Source: an uncultured Spirochaetaceae bacterium (lineage in GTDB: Bacteria > Spirochaetota > Spirochaetia > Treponematales > Treponemataceae). Taken from it: a stretch of DNA of 36,711 nucleotides. Below the pieces are notes generated by a model, which searched no databases, was not told the DNA's origin, and saw only the letters and a program-made list of their open reading frames with translations. The stretch lies in the NCBI GenBank assembly GCA_902783155.1, contig CACZPR010000066.1, forward strand, positions 1 through 36,711. Reading direction: 5' to 3'. A program made the position numbers and the translations under genes. The number at the start of each line of letters is the position of its first letter. Position 1 is the first letter of the stretch. Below, piece after piece: positions 7,800 to 15,493 of this stretch.

Positions 7800-8593
7800 A
7801 TTCACCAGCCGAAATTGCCCGCCTTTATGTTGACACGGGTGTACAGAAATCAAAGCTGCCCATTGGCAAGATGTTTGGTCTCGCGGTTTTAGCGGGAATG
7901 TTCATTGCTCTCGGAGGATTTGGCAGTACAGTCGCTGCCCAAGGCATTCCTATTGCCGCTCTCGGAAGGATTTTGAGCGCGCTTGTCTTCCCGATTGGAC
8001 TTATGATGGTCCTTGTCGGTGGTGCGGAACTTTTTACGGGAAACAGCCTTATGATTATGCCGGTGTTCCAGAAAAGGGCATCGCTTGGAAGGGTTCTTCT
8101 CAACTGGCTTGTCGTCTATATAGGAAACTTTGTCGGAAGCCTTGCGATTGCGTGGGCTGCGGCGAACTTTTTTGCGACAGGGGACCATGCTCTCTATAAC
8201 GGTGCTCTTGCGGACACTATGATTAAGACGACCGTATCAAAAAGCACGATGGGATTCTTAGACGCATTTGTCAAGGGCATATTGTGCAACTTCATGGTCT
8301 GCATGGCGGTCTGGGTTTCCATGGCGGCGAGCGAGCTTGCTGGAAAAATATCCGCACTGTATCTGCCGATAGCACTCTTTGTTCTCTGCGGATTCGAGCA
8401 CTGCGTGGCAAACATGTATTTCCTTCCTGCTGGACTGTTTGTTTCGCTAAAGACGGGTGCGGGACTTGGTGTCTCAATTGTCGATATGCTTTTAAAAAAC
8501 ATGCTCCCTGTTACTCTTGGAAATATTACCGGTGGAGCGGTGATTACAGGATTTGGCTACTGGTGGATTTATCTCCGTGGACATGCCGAGTAA
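7796..8593 (+). CDS. Formate/nitrite transporter family channel (FocA/NirC-like)
   Basis: The 265-residue inner-membrane protein has six hydrophobic segments and the FNT signatures AELFTGNSLMIM (about residues 79-90), the central NFMVCMAVWVSMAA, and GFEHCVANMYFLP, whose His lines the pore. FNT proteins are pentameric channels for formate, nitrite, hydrosulfide or lactate. In a fermenting spirochaete formate export or re-uptake is the most likely job, but substrate cannot be read from sequence. It sits between an acyltransferase (ATGA overlap) and an acyl-CoA synthetase (15 bp later), a single operon. Confidence 0.92.
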   Translation: MNSPAEIARLYVDTGVQKSKLPIGKMFGLAVLAGMFIALGGFGSTVAAQGIPIAALGRILSALVFPIGLMMVLVGGAELFTGNSLMIMPVFQKRASLGRVLLNWLVVYIGNFVGSLAIAWAAANFFATGDHALYNGALADTMIKTTVSKSTMGFLDAFVKGILCNFMVCMAVWVSMAASELAGKISALYLPIALFVLCGFEHCVANMYFLPAGLFVSLKTGAGLGVSIVDMLLKNMLPVTLGNITGGAVITGFGYWWIYLRGHAE

Positions 8594-8608
8594 AAAGGGG
8601 AATTTACA

Positions 8609-10243
8609 ATGCCAGTCACCGACTACCTTGAACGCAACGCAAAACTTTATGGAAACGAGGTTGCCCTTGTTGAGCTGAACCCGGAGCAGGTTGACAACCG
8701 ACGCATCACGTGGAAGGAATACTCGCTGATTCAGTCCACCAACGACCAGCCGTACCGTCGTGAAATAACATGGCACGTTTTTGATGAAAAGGCAAACCGC
8801 ATGGCAAACATGCTTTTGAGCCGAGGAATCAAAAAGGGCGACAAGGTTGCCATACTGATGATGAACTGCCTTGAATGGCTCCCGATTTATTTTGGAATAC
8901 TGAAGACCGGAGCTATTGCAGTTCCTTTCAATTTCCGCTATTCCGCCGAGGAGATTCAGTATTGTGCTGATTTGGCCGAGGTTGACGTTCTTCTGTTCGG
9001 ACCGGAGTTCATAGGGCGAATCGAGTCGATTGCTGACAGCCTTAGCAAAAACCGCCTTCTGATTTACGTCGGAGAAAACTGTCCGACCTTTGCCGAAAGT
9101 TACCGGGAGCTTGTCGCCGACTGTTCAAGCGTTGCACCGTTGATTCGCATTGAGGACGACGATTTTGCCGCAATCTATTTTTCTTCTGGAACGACAGGTT
9201 TTCCAAAGGCAATACTCCACAGACACAGGTCTCTGATGCACGCCGCAAAAGTCGAGCAGATTCACCACAGCACATCGCGCGATGACAATTTTTTGTGCAT
9301 TCCTCCGCTCTACCACACAGGGGCAAAAATGCACTGGATGGGGTCGCTGGTCGCAGGTTCAAAAGCCGTTCTTCTTCGCGGGACAAAACCGCAGTACATT
9401 CTTGATGCAGTAAGCCGCGAGCATTGTACCATCGTTTGGCTTTTGGTTCCGTGGGCGCAGGACATTCTTGACGCTCTTGACCGTGGCGACATAAAGCTTT
9501 CGGACTATCAGCTTGACCAGTGGAGGCTCATGCACATTGGAGCACAGCCTGTACCGCCGTCATTAATCAAGCACTGGAAGGATTATTTCCCGAAGCATCA
9601 GTACGACACGAACTACGGACTTTCGGAATCGATAGGGCCTGGATGCGTACATCTTGGTGTGGAAAACATCAACAAGGTCGGAGCAATCGGTGTGCCTGGT
9701 TACGGATGGGAGTGTAAGATTATCGATGACAACGGTGAAATCGTAAAGCAGGGTGAATGCGGCGAACTGTGCGTAAAGGGACCCGGAGTCATGGAATGTT
9801 ATTACAACAATCCTGAGGCAAGCGCGGAAGTGCTCAAAGACGGCTGGCTTTTGACCGGGGATGTCGCGCGGCAGGATGAGGATGGATTTATCTTCCTTGT
9901 TGACCGCAAAAAAGACGTGATTGTTTCGGGAGGCGAAAACCTGTACCCTGTTGAAATCGAAAACTTTATCCGCAAGTTTGACAAAGTGAACGACGTTGCA
10001 GTTATCGGACTACCGGACAGACGACAGGGAGAAATAGCGGGTGCAATCATCAGCATAAAAGAAGGCATGACCTGCACCGAGGAAGAGATGAACGAATACT
10101 GCATGGGTCTTCCGCGCTACAAGAGACCAAAGAAAATCATCTTCGCCCCGGTTCCAAGAAACGCCACCGGCAAAATCGAAAAACCCCTCCTCCGCAAAAT
10201 GTACGGCAAGGAACATCTGGTCGCATACGAAAACGAAGGATAG
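8609..10243 (+). CDS. AMP-forming acyl-CoA synthetase
   Basis: The 544-residue protein is a full-length ANL-superfamily ligase that activates a carboxylic acid with ATP and joins it to CoA. Motifs in order: the P-loop SSGTTGFPKA (about residues 191-201), NYGLSESIG, the hinge region GWLLTGDVARQDEDGF with LVDRKKDVIVSGGENLYP, and the C-terminal catalytic Lys in NATGKIEKP. The organisation resembles medium- or long-chain fatty-acyl-CoA ligases; the substrate is not determined. AAGGGGA lies 9 nt before the ATG. Its place downstream of an acyltransferase suggests use of exogenous fatty acids for phospholipids. A strong terminator follows. Confidence 0.88.
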   Translation: MPVTDYLERNAKLYGNEVALVELNPEQVDNRRITWKEYSLIQSTNDQPYRREITWHVFDEKANRMANMLLSRGIKKGDKVAILMMNCLEWLPIYFGILKTGAIAVPFNFRYSAEEIQYCADLAEVDVLLFGPEFIGRIESIADSLSKNRLLIYVGENCPTFAESYRELVADCSSVAPLIRIEDDDFAAIYFSSGTTGFPKAILHRHRSLMHAAKVEQIHHSTSRDDNFLCIPPLYHTGAKMHWMGSLVAGSKAVLLRGTKPQYILDAVSREHCTIVWLLVPWAQDILDALDRGDIKLSDYQLDQWRLMHIGAQPVPPSLIKHWKDYFPKHQYDTNYGLSESIGPGCVHLGVENINKVGAIGVPGYGWECKIIDDNGEIVKQGECGELCVKGPGVMECYYNNPEASAEVLKDGWLLTGDVARQDEDGFIFLVDRKKDVIVSGGENLYPVEIENFIRKFDKVNDVAVIGLPDRRQGEIAGAIISIKEGMTCTEEEMNEYCMGLPRYKRPKKIIFAPVPRNATGKIEKPLLRKMYGKEHLVAYENEG

Positions 10244-10263
10244 AATTTTCGAACTGTTTTATA

Positions 10264-10305
10264 AAACCTGTTTGATAATACGCTTATCGAACAGGTTTAT
10301 TTTTT
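10264..10305. terminator. Bidirectional terminator between convergent genes
   Basis: A 15-bp stem (arms 10264-10278 and 10284-10298, one G-T pair) with loop TACGC, followed by ATTTTTT on the plus strand and by T-rich sequence on the minus strand. The last codons and the TAA of the minus-strand hydrolase gene lie inside the right arm. Confidence 0.85.
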
Positions 10306-11885
10306 AAACATTTTTTTACGATATCCGCAAACTCTTTTGGCGAGGCAAACTGAGGTGCATGTCCGCATCCATCCAGAACCGAAATGCTTTTTTCAGGCGC
10401 GGAAATGGAATCCATATACTCACGTACCAGCTGCACGGGACATATCCAGTCTTCGGAGCCGGATATAAAATGGACGGGCATCTGGAAATCTTTTTCAAGA
10501 TTGCGGGCATCGTAGCACATGATAAAATCAAAAAGCTGTCTGTTCAGCTCAATGTATTTTTCAAGCGAGATCATTGATTTTGAAAACCATTTCAAATCTG
10601 CGACACCGAAATACGGAGAGGAAAGACCGTTCCAGGCATCGTTTGCCTCTTTCGCAGGATGATATTTTGACACAGGTTCCCTGAGCGCAAGCATGTCCTG
10701 AAGTGTGTTTTTAGGATGGTACACTTCATACAGAACAAATCTGTCGTTCAAGTAAGTCATGTACAAATCTTCCATTTCGCTTGTGTCATCTCCGGCGGCC
10801 TTTGCTTTCGCAAGTGCATCCTCATAGCTGAGAATGTCGCCATCAGGAACAGAAACCACGCTTCCCACGGCAATATAGTCCGAAACTTTTTCAGGGTGCA
10901 AAAGAACGTATCTGCTTCCAAGAACCGTTCCATAAGAGTGGCCCATTATTATGACTTTGTTTTTGTTGAAACGCGCACGCACATAATCAACAAGCTCGTC
11001 CAAATCGGAAAGTGCCTGCTCAAAAGTTGCCGTTGAGTTTTCGCCGTCGGCATTTTTGTTTTTGTAATAAGTACGCCCCGCACCCCGCTGGTCCCATCCG
11101 ACAATCGTAAAATCTTCCATAAGATAGTCGGCGAAAGTGTAAAGCGCAGTCGTATCTGGAGAAGCAGGTCCTCCGTGAAGATTGATGATTACAGGATTTT
11201 CAACGTTCCGCCCCATCATAAGGACATACTGATTTTGGCCTCCCAGATTTATGTACGTAGATTCATCGACACCGTGGATGTAGTTCGCATGGTGATTCAT
11301 AAAACGGACATCCCTTACGCCGATTACAAAACTTATTGCGCCGAATAAAAGAATCAAAACGACAGCACCTGTCCATTTCAAAATCCTGATTGCGACATGC
11401 CGCTTTTTATTTTCTCCGACCGCTTCCTTTTTATGCGCAAGATGGATTCCGATATGACCGATTCCCAAAATCAAAACGGACACAATCATCCAGACGTTCA
11501 CTCCGTAGATTCCGAGAAGGAAAAATGCGATTACAGGAAGACTTGCCCCCGCGACTGGAAATCCGCAGAAACTTGAATACTGGTCGCGCATTGTTTTTTC
11601 ACTTTTGAAATATCGGAGCCAGTAAAACTCGTAAAGCACCATCAATAAAAATGAAAGCACAAGCCACGTGCACCACTCGGTCCACTCACGCAGGTTGAAA
11701 TCGGCAAACACAAGTGCGATTATTGAAACCAAAATTTCCCCTGTCCGTTCAAACGCAAGAAGAACCTTGTTTTCATTTTTAACATACCTGTCGTAATCCT
11801 TCGGCTTGTTTTTCGCCCAGAAGATGTTCGGAACCATCAGCATGATTAAATAGACCAGCCCGACATAAGAAAAACCGATGTGCAT
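10284..11885 (-). CDS. Polytopic membrane protein with C-terminal proline-iminopeptidase-like hydrolase
   Basis: The 533-residue protein has about six membrane helices in residues 4-190, then an alpha/beta-hydrolase domain of the S33 prolyl aminopeptidase type. The domain shows the oxyanion motif HGGPA (His237 onward), WDQRGAGRTY, the nucleophile elbow GHSYG (Ser317) and the catalytic His509 in GCGHAPQF. The hydrolase part should cleave N-terminal residues from small peptides or act on a related ester or amide. The fusion to a helix bundle would fix it at the inner membrane. The start is supported by AAGGAG 7 nt upstream. It is convergent with the acyl-CoA synthetase gene and appears monocistronic. 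The substrate is unknown. Confidence 0.8.
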   Translation of the reverse strand: MHIGFSYVGLVYLIMLMVPNIFWAKNKPKDYDRYVKNENKVLLAFERTGEILVSIIALVFADFNLREWTEWCTWLVLSFLLMVLYEFYWLRYFKSEKTMRDQYSSFCGFPVAGASLPVIAFFLLGIYGVNVWMIVSVLILGIGHIGIHLAHKKEAVGENKKRHVAIRILKWTGAVVLILLFGAISFVIGVRDVRFMNHHANYIHGVDESTYINLGGQNQYVLMMGRNVENPVIINLHGGPASPDTTALYTFADYLMEDFTIVGWDQRGAGRTYYKNKNADGENSTATFEQALSDLDELVDYVRARFNKNKVIIMGHSYGTVLGSRYVLLHPEKVSDYIAVGSVVSVPDGDILSYEDALAKAKAAGDDTSEMEDLYMTYLNDRFVLYEVYHPKNTLQDMLALREPVSKYHPAKEANDAWNGLSSPYFGVADLKWFSKSMISLEKYIELNRQLFDFIMCYDARNLEKDFQMPVHFISGSEDWICPVQLVREYMDSISAPEKSISVLDGCGHAPQFASPKEFADIVKKCLKNKPVR

Positions 11886-11973
11886 TTTTTTCTCCTTAAC
11901 CAGATGATTTCATAAAAAAAGACAAAAATCAACTTATGCGCAAAACTGGATTAAATTTGATTCAAAACTGTGA

Positions 11974-11999
11974 TATAATGAAACTATGGAGGTGGCAAT
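11974..11999 (+). promoter_or_regulatory. Promoter -10 and leader of the antitoxin gene, with an 8-codon upstream ORF
   Basis: TATAAT at 11974-11979, with a weak TTAAAT 17 bp upstream. The expected first base is 11986, an ATG that opens a tiny ORF (MEVAICWQ, 11986-12012) whose codons 2 and 3 are the Shine-Dalgarno GGAGGTG of the antitoxin start at 12000. The same design precedes the HicB-type gene. Confidence 0.55.
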
Positions 12000-12200
12000 A
12001 TGTTGGCAATAAAGGCATATTATGACGGCCATGTGTTCGTACCGCTTGGTCAGGTAAAGTTTAAAAAGAATCAGCAGGCAATGATTGTCGTGGAAGAAAC
12101 TCCTGTTACAACAAAAAAATCATGCCGTGGAATTGCAGAAAAATATGCAAAGCCTGAACTCGTTGCACAGGAGGAAGAGTTTATTGCAGAGACATTATGA
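12000..12200 (+). CDS. AF2212/DUF104-type antitoxin, probably C-terminally truncated
   Basis: The 66-residue protein starts MLAIKAYYDGHVFVPLGQVK, the strand pattern of the AF2212-like antitoxin family that neutralises PIN-domain ribonucleases. A basic linker and the conserved CRGIAEKYAKPEL segment follow. Relatives I recall usually continue about 10 residues further into an EKYGN-like end; here the frame stops at ETL. The downstream toxin is reduced to a stub in another frame, so this is an orphan antitoxin left by a deletion. GGAGG at 11988-11992 supports the start. Confidence 0.75.
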   Translation: MLAIKAYYDGHVFVPLGQVKFKKNQQAMIVVEETPVTTKKSCRGIAEKYAKPELVAQEEEFIAETL

Positions 12201-12252
12201 AAGCGTTTTTACGTTTGACAAGAAACTTCTTAATCGACTGAAAGATATTTAA
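12196..12252 (+). pseudogene. C-terminal remnant of a PIN-domain toxin
   Basis: In the frame starting at TAT 12196, 18 codons read YESVFTFDKKLLNRLKDI and then a stop. This resembles the usual end of VapC/PIN toxins, where a conserved Asp sits in a (Y/F)TFDKKL context. It directly follows the antitoxin, in a different frame, with no room for the roughly 110 residues normally before it. I infer an internal deletion whose junction lies near 12185-12196. An alternative reading from ATG 12197 gives only 14 codons. Confidence 0.5.
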
Positions 12253-12253
12253 G

Positions 12254-12396
12254 GCACATCAGGAAAACGACAAGGCAGTGATGAAAGCCTACGCGGGAGC
12301 TTCGCTGTAAATAATGGCTTCAGTCCGAAAATGACAGAATCAGAGTGTGTGTCGGAGCTGTTCAAAATGTATGAGAAACTGACGCAAGAAATCTAA
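12254..12396 (+). pseudogene. 3' fragment of a DNA methyltransferase gene, frameshifted
   Basis: Two reading frames together resemble the C-terminal tail of MmeI/type IIL-like DNA methyltransferases: AHQENDKAVMKAY (12254-12292) and GFSPKMTESECVSELFKMYE with a short end (12316-12396). Between them 23 extra bases (12293-12315) add a stop and shift the frame; removing them restores AYGFSPKMTE, as I remember it from the family. No upstream methyltransferase body is present, so this is the scar of a lost restriction-modification gene. The identification is from memory and needs a profile search. Confidence 0.5.
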
Positions 12397-12403
12397 AATG
12401 TGG

Positions 12404-12427
12404 TATAATGAGGATGGAGGTGAACTT
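12404..12427 (+). promoter_or_regulatory. Promoter -10 and leader of the HicB-type gene, with a 9-codon upstream ORF
   Basis: TATAAT at 12404-12409 is followed by GAGG and ATGGAGGTG. The ATG at 12414 opens MEVNLWNIK (12414-12443), which overlaps the antitoxin start at 12428 out of frame and contains its Shine-Dalgarno. The layout matches that at 11974. Confidence 0.55.
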
Positions 12428-12643
12428 ATGGAATATAAAGTAAATTTTTCATGGGATGAAGAAGCTGGCGTATGGATTGCCCAGAGTGACGATATTCCTG
12501 GTCTCGTGCTGGAAGGAGGATCACTTGATGCATTGATTGAACGGGTTCGATTTGCAGCACCAGAACTTATTGAACTGAACAAAAAACCAGGCATCAACTC
12601 ACTTTTTTTTAGCGTGGAACGTCACGAGAAGGTATTTGCATAA
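12428..12643 (+). CDS. hicB: HicB-like antitoxin (DUF1902)
   Basis: The 71-residue protein has the HicB/DUF1902 partial RNase H-like fold pattern: NFSWDEEAGVWIAQSDDIPG, then GGSLDALIERVRFAAPELIEL. It should bind and inhibit the HicA ribonuclease made by the next gene. The start at 12428 has GGAGG 7 nt upstream; an earlier in-frame ATG at 12398 would lie before the promoter -10. No separate DNA-binding domain is present, as in the short HicB class. The stop overlaps the toxin start by one base (TAATG), and the antitoxin comes first, the reverse of the E. coli hicAB order. Confidence 0.85.
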   Translation: MEYKVNFSWDEEAGVWIAQSDDIPGLVLEGGSLDALIERVRFAAPELIELNKKPGINSLFFSVERHEKVFA

Positions 12644-12837
12644 TGGCTGAATACGAAAAAAAAGTTAGGGAAGTACTTTTGCAAAATGGATGCCGTTTTG
12701 TCAGACATGGAAAGGGCGATCACGATATTTATTTCAGTCCCATCACAAACAGAAATTTTACTGTAGATTCAAAAATAAAATCCCGTCATACTGCAAATGC
12801 AATTATGAAACAGAGCGGAATAGAACATCATTTTTAA
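12643..12837 (+). CDS. hicA: HicA-type mRNA interferase toxin
   Basis: The 64-residue protein matches the HicA/YcfA double-stranded-RNA-binding-like fold. The N-terminal helix is EYEKKVREVLLQNG, followed by a beta strand and the catalytic loop RHGKGDHDIY with the key His near residue 27, then the KSRHTANAIMKQSG helix. HicA cleaves mRNA when released from HicB. Length is normal (58-85 in the family) and the active-site His is intact, so the pair looks functional. Translation is coupled to hicB by TAATG. A strong hairpin terminator lies 55 bp downstream. Confidence 0.87.
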   Translation: MAEYEKKVREVLLQNGCRFVRHGKGDHDIYFSPITNRNFTVDSKIKSRHTANAIMKQSGIEHHF

Positions 12838-12891
12838 CAAAACATATACTTCCTTCCTCAATTGTAAGTTTCATTTTTTTATGTTAAAGTC

Positions 12892-12928
12892 ATCATTAAA
12901 AACTCCCTTTCAGGGAGTTTTTAATGAT
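12892..12928. terminator. Long perfect hairpin, bidirectional terminator after hicA
   Basis: A perfect 17-bp stem with loop TTC (arms 12892-12908 and 12912-12928). The GC-rich core ACTCCCT/AGGGAGT is flanked by A-tract and T-tract arms, so it works as a terminator in either direction. Confidence 0.8.
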
Positions 12929-12936
12929 TCCGTCGA

Positions 12937-12969
12937 GTTTTAACTCCAGAAAATAGCAGGAGTTAAAAC
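12937..12969. repeat. Second hairpin in the iorAB leader
   Basis: Perfect 11-bp stem GTTTTAACTCC/GGAGTTAAAAC with an 11-nt loop. Its left arm (AACTCC) could also pair with GGAGTT in the right arm of the terminator hairpin just upstream, so the two structures may be mutually exclusive. Confidence 0.55.
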
Positions 12970-12986
12970 ATCGCATTTTCAGAGTT

Positions 12987-13014
12987 ACTTCCAAAAACTG
13001 AAGTTTTTAGAAGT
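12987..13014. repeat. Third hairpin in the iorAB leader
   Basis: A 13-position stem with one C-A mismatch (ACTTCCAAAAACT, GA, AGTTTTTAGAAGT). It lies 29 bp before the Shine-Dalgarno of iorA and ends without a long T-tract. Confidence 0.5.
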
Positions 13015-13056
13015 TTCCCTAAAACAAAAGCTGAAGATTTTATTGGAGATTTTATT

Positions 13057-14805
13057 TTGAAAGAACTGATGATAGGAAACAAGGCCGTTGCCCGGGGGAT
13101 GTATGAGGCGGGTGTTGCGGTGGTCTCAAGCTATCCCGGTACTCCAAGCACGGAGATTACCGAGGAAGCCGTTAAATACGATGAAATTTATTGCGAGTGG
13201 GCGCCGAATGAAAAGGTTGCTTTGGAGGCGGCTCATGGTGCGAGTCTTGCGGGAAAACGTTCTGCATGCTGCATGAAGCACGTCGGTCTGAATGTTGCCG
13301 CCGACCCCTTGTTCAGCATTTCATACATTGGTTTGGATGCAGGGCTTGTGATTTGCGTTGCCGATGACCCGGGAATGCATTCGTCCCAGAACGAGCAGGA
13401 CAGCCGCCACTATGCGATTGCCGCAAAAGTCCCGATGCTTGAACCGAGCGATTCAGAGGAGTCCCGCGTTTTTACTAAACAGGCTTTTGAAATCAGCGAG
13501 AAATTCCACACTCCGGTTTTCATCAAAATGTGCATGAGGGTCTGCCATTCACAGAGCATCGTTAATCCAGAGCCGAGGATTGAGCGGGAACCGATTCCTT
13601 ATGTGAAAGACCAGAGCCGTGTAATGCTTCCGGCACAGGCAAGAAAGGCACACATCAAGGTCGAGCAGCGCACAAACGATTTGATTGATTTTGCGGAAAC
13701 TTCAACGCTCAACAGAATCGACGAAGGTTCGGACAAATCAATCGGATTCATTACGTCTTCAACAAGCTATCAGTATGTAAAGGAAGTTTTTGGCGATAAA
13801 CATCCGGTTTTGAAAATCGGCATGATAAATCCGATGCCCGAAAAAAAGATTGTTGATTTTGCATCTTCGGTCGAAAGACTTGTCGTGGTTGAAGAGCTTG
13901 ACCCGATTATCGAAAATCACTGCAAGATTCTTGGACTCAAAGTTGAGGGAAAAAATCTGTTCCCGATGGTCGGAGAATTTTCACAGGCTGTCGTGCGAAA
14001 GGCTATGGGGCTTGAAGAAAAAAAATCCCTTGCAATCGAGGATGCCATTCCACCGCGTCCACCGGTCATGTGTGCAGGATGTCCTCACCGTGGTCTTTTT
14101 TATGTGCTTTCCAAAAACAAGTGCAATGTTTACGGCGACATCGGCTGCTACACGCTCGGCTCTTTTGCTCCTCTCAATGCAATGGATTTGAATGTCTGCA
14201 TGGGAGCGTCCCTTTCCGGTATACACGGATTCAACAAAGCACGTGGCGAAGAATATTCGCACAAAATGGTCGGCGTTATAGGTGACTCGACTTTCGTTCA
14301 TTCTGGCATGACGGGACTTGCCGATATAGTCTACAACAATTCTGCGTCCACCGTAATAATTCTGGACAACTCAATCACAGGAATGACGGGACATCAGCAA
14401 AACCCAACGACGGGTTACAACATCAAGGGAGACCCTGCCGCAAAAATAAATCTGGAAGCTCTCTGTCATGCGATGGGCGTTAACCGAGTCCGCGTTGTTG
14501 ACCCTTATGATTTGGAAGCGACGGACAAAGCTGTAAAAGAAGAACTTGCCGCAGATGAACCGTCGGTCATAATCACAAGAAGACCGTGCGCTCTTTTGAA
14601 ATCGGTAAAAAAACTTCCGCCGCTGAAAGTCAACGCCGAAAAATGTACCGGCTGTAAATCCTGCATGAAAATAGGATGCCCGGCAATTTCCGTAAGACCG
14701 CTTGAACAGGGTGCAAAAAAATCTCTCGCGCATATTGATTCGACCCAGTGCGTTGGCTGTGGAGTCTGCGTCCAGATGTGTAAATTCGGTGCCTTGGGGG
14801 AATGA
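13057..14805 (+). CDS. iorA: Indolepyruvate:ferredoxin oxidoreductase, alpha subunit
   Basis: The 582-residue subunit has the full set of IorA parts: an N-terminal pyrimidine-type domain (SSYPGTPSTEITEEA), a middle domain, the TPP-binding domain (APPRPPVMCAGCPHRG-like region, then GDSTFVHSGM and DNSITGMTGHQQNP), and a C-terminal ferredoxin domain with two 4Fe-4S motifs (CTGCKSCMKIGCP and CVGCGVCVQMC). With IorB it converts arylpyruvates from aromatic amino acids to aryl-acetyl-CoA, reducing ferredoxin, in the cytoplasm. The start is TTG with GGAG 9 nt upstream; an ATG at 13069 has no ribosome site. It overlaps iorB by ATGA. Three hairpins precede it, suggesting leader control. Confidence 0.95.
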   Translation: MKELMIGNKAVARGMYEAGVAVVSSYPGTPSTEITEEAVKYDEIYCEWAPNEKVALEAAHGASLAGKRSACCMKHVGLNVAADPLFSISYIGLDAGLVICVADDPGMHSSQNEQDSRHYAIAAKVPMLEPSDSEESRVFTKQAFEISEKFHTPVFIKMCMRVCHSQSIVNPEPRIEREPIPYVKDQSRVMLPAQARKAHIKVEQRTNDLIDFAETSTLNRIDEGSDKSIGFITSSTSYQYVKEVFGDKHPVLKIGMINPMPEKKIVDFASSVERLVVVEELDPIIENHCKILGLKVEGKNLFPMVGEFSQAVVRKAMGLEEKKSLAIEDAIPPRPPVMCAGCPHRGLFYVLSKNKCNVYGDIGCYTLGSFAPLNAMDLNVCMGASLSGIHGFNKARGEEYSHKMVGVIGDSTFVHSGMTGLADIVYNNSASTVIILDNSITGMTGHQQNPTTGYNIKGDPAAKINLEALCHAMGVNRVRVVDPYDLEATDKAVKEELAADEPSVIITRRPCALLKSVKKLPPLKVNAEKCTGCKSCMKIGCPAISVRPLEQGAKKSLAHIDSTQCVGCGVCVQMCKFGALGE

Positions 14806-15380
14806 TTATGGAAACAAAAAATATAATGATTGTTGGTGTCGGCGGGCAGGGGTCCCTTTTGGCAAGCAAAGTCCTCGGGCATCTTTTGCTGAACCAGAAT
14901 TATGATGTAAAAGTCAGTGAAGTGCACGGCATGAGTCAGCGCGGTGGTTCTGTCGTTACCTATGTTCGCTTCGGTGAAAAAGTAAATTCCCCGATTATCG
15001 AAAAAGGCGAGGCGGATATTATCGTAAGTTTTGAGCTTCTGGAAGCCGCACGATGGATGCCTTACCTCAAAAACGGCGGAAAAATCGTGACAAACACTCA
15101 GAGAATCGACCCGATGCCGGTCATAACGGGAGCTGCAGTCTACCCGGAAAATCTGGTTGAAAAAATGCAGGAAAAAGGCGCGGACGTTGATGCGATGGAC
15201 TGCCTTACGCTTTCCGAACAGGCCGGTTCTTCAAAAGCCGTGAACATAGTCCTCCTTGGCCGGCTCTCAACATACTTCGACATCCCGAAAGAAGCCTGGA
15301 TAAAAAGCCTTGAAGCATGTGTGCCGCCGAAATTCCTTGAGCTGAACAAAAAGGCGTTCGAGCTTGGCGCGGGTGCGTGA
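14802..15380 (+). CDS. iorB: Indolepyruvate:ferredoxin oxidoreductase, beta subunit
   Basis: The 192-residue protein matches the gamma-type domain of 2-oxoacid:ferredoxin oxidoreductases. It starts with a nucleotide-binding-like IMIVGVGGQGSLLASKVLG, then EVHGMSQRGGSVVTYVRFG, both hallmarks of IorB. It completes the enzyme encoded by iorA. The ATG at 14802 overlaps the iorA stop, and a second in-frame ATG at 14808 is equally possible. Normal family length. No clear terminator follows, only an A/T hairpin-like stretch near 15390. Confidence 0.94.
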   Translation: MIMETKNIMIVGVGGQGSLLASKVLGHLLLNQNYDVKVSEVHGMSQRGGSVVTYVRFGEKVNSPIIEKGEADIIVSFELLEAARWMPYLKNGGKIVTNTQRIDPMPVITGAAVYPENLVEKMQEKGADVDAMDCLTLSEQAGSSKAVNIVLLGRLSTYFDIPKEAWIKSLEACVPPKFLELNKKAFELGAGA

Positions 15381-15456
15381 GTTTAAGAAAAAATAAATTT
15401 TTTTTATGTTCCCTATTGCAAGGTTTTTGTAATTGGGGTAGTCTTTGTCTGTTAAA

Positions 15457-15487
15457 TATAACAAGGTTTTATAACCTTTCAAGGGGG
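15457..15487 (+). promoter_or_regulatory. Possible -10, small leader hairpin and Shine-Dalgarno of the lipoprotein gene
   Basis: TATAAC at 15457-15462 (a weak TTGGGG lies 18 bp upstream), then AAGGTT-TTAT-AACCTT (15463-15478) just before AAGGGGG, which is 6 nt from ATG 15494. The hairpin sits directly upstream of the ribosome site. Confidence 0.35.
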
Positions 15488-15493
15488 AAAAAA

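Noticed and set aside
12937-12969. Integron attC-like site (ends resemble RYYYAAC/GTTRRRY) near toxin-antitoxin genes
   Set aside because: The R-box matches are imperfect, no similar site follows the other toxin-antitoxin unit and there is no integrase in view.
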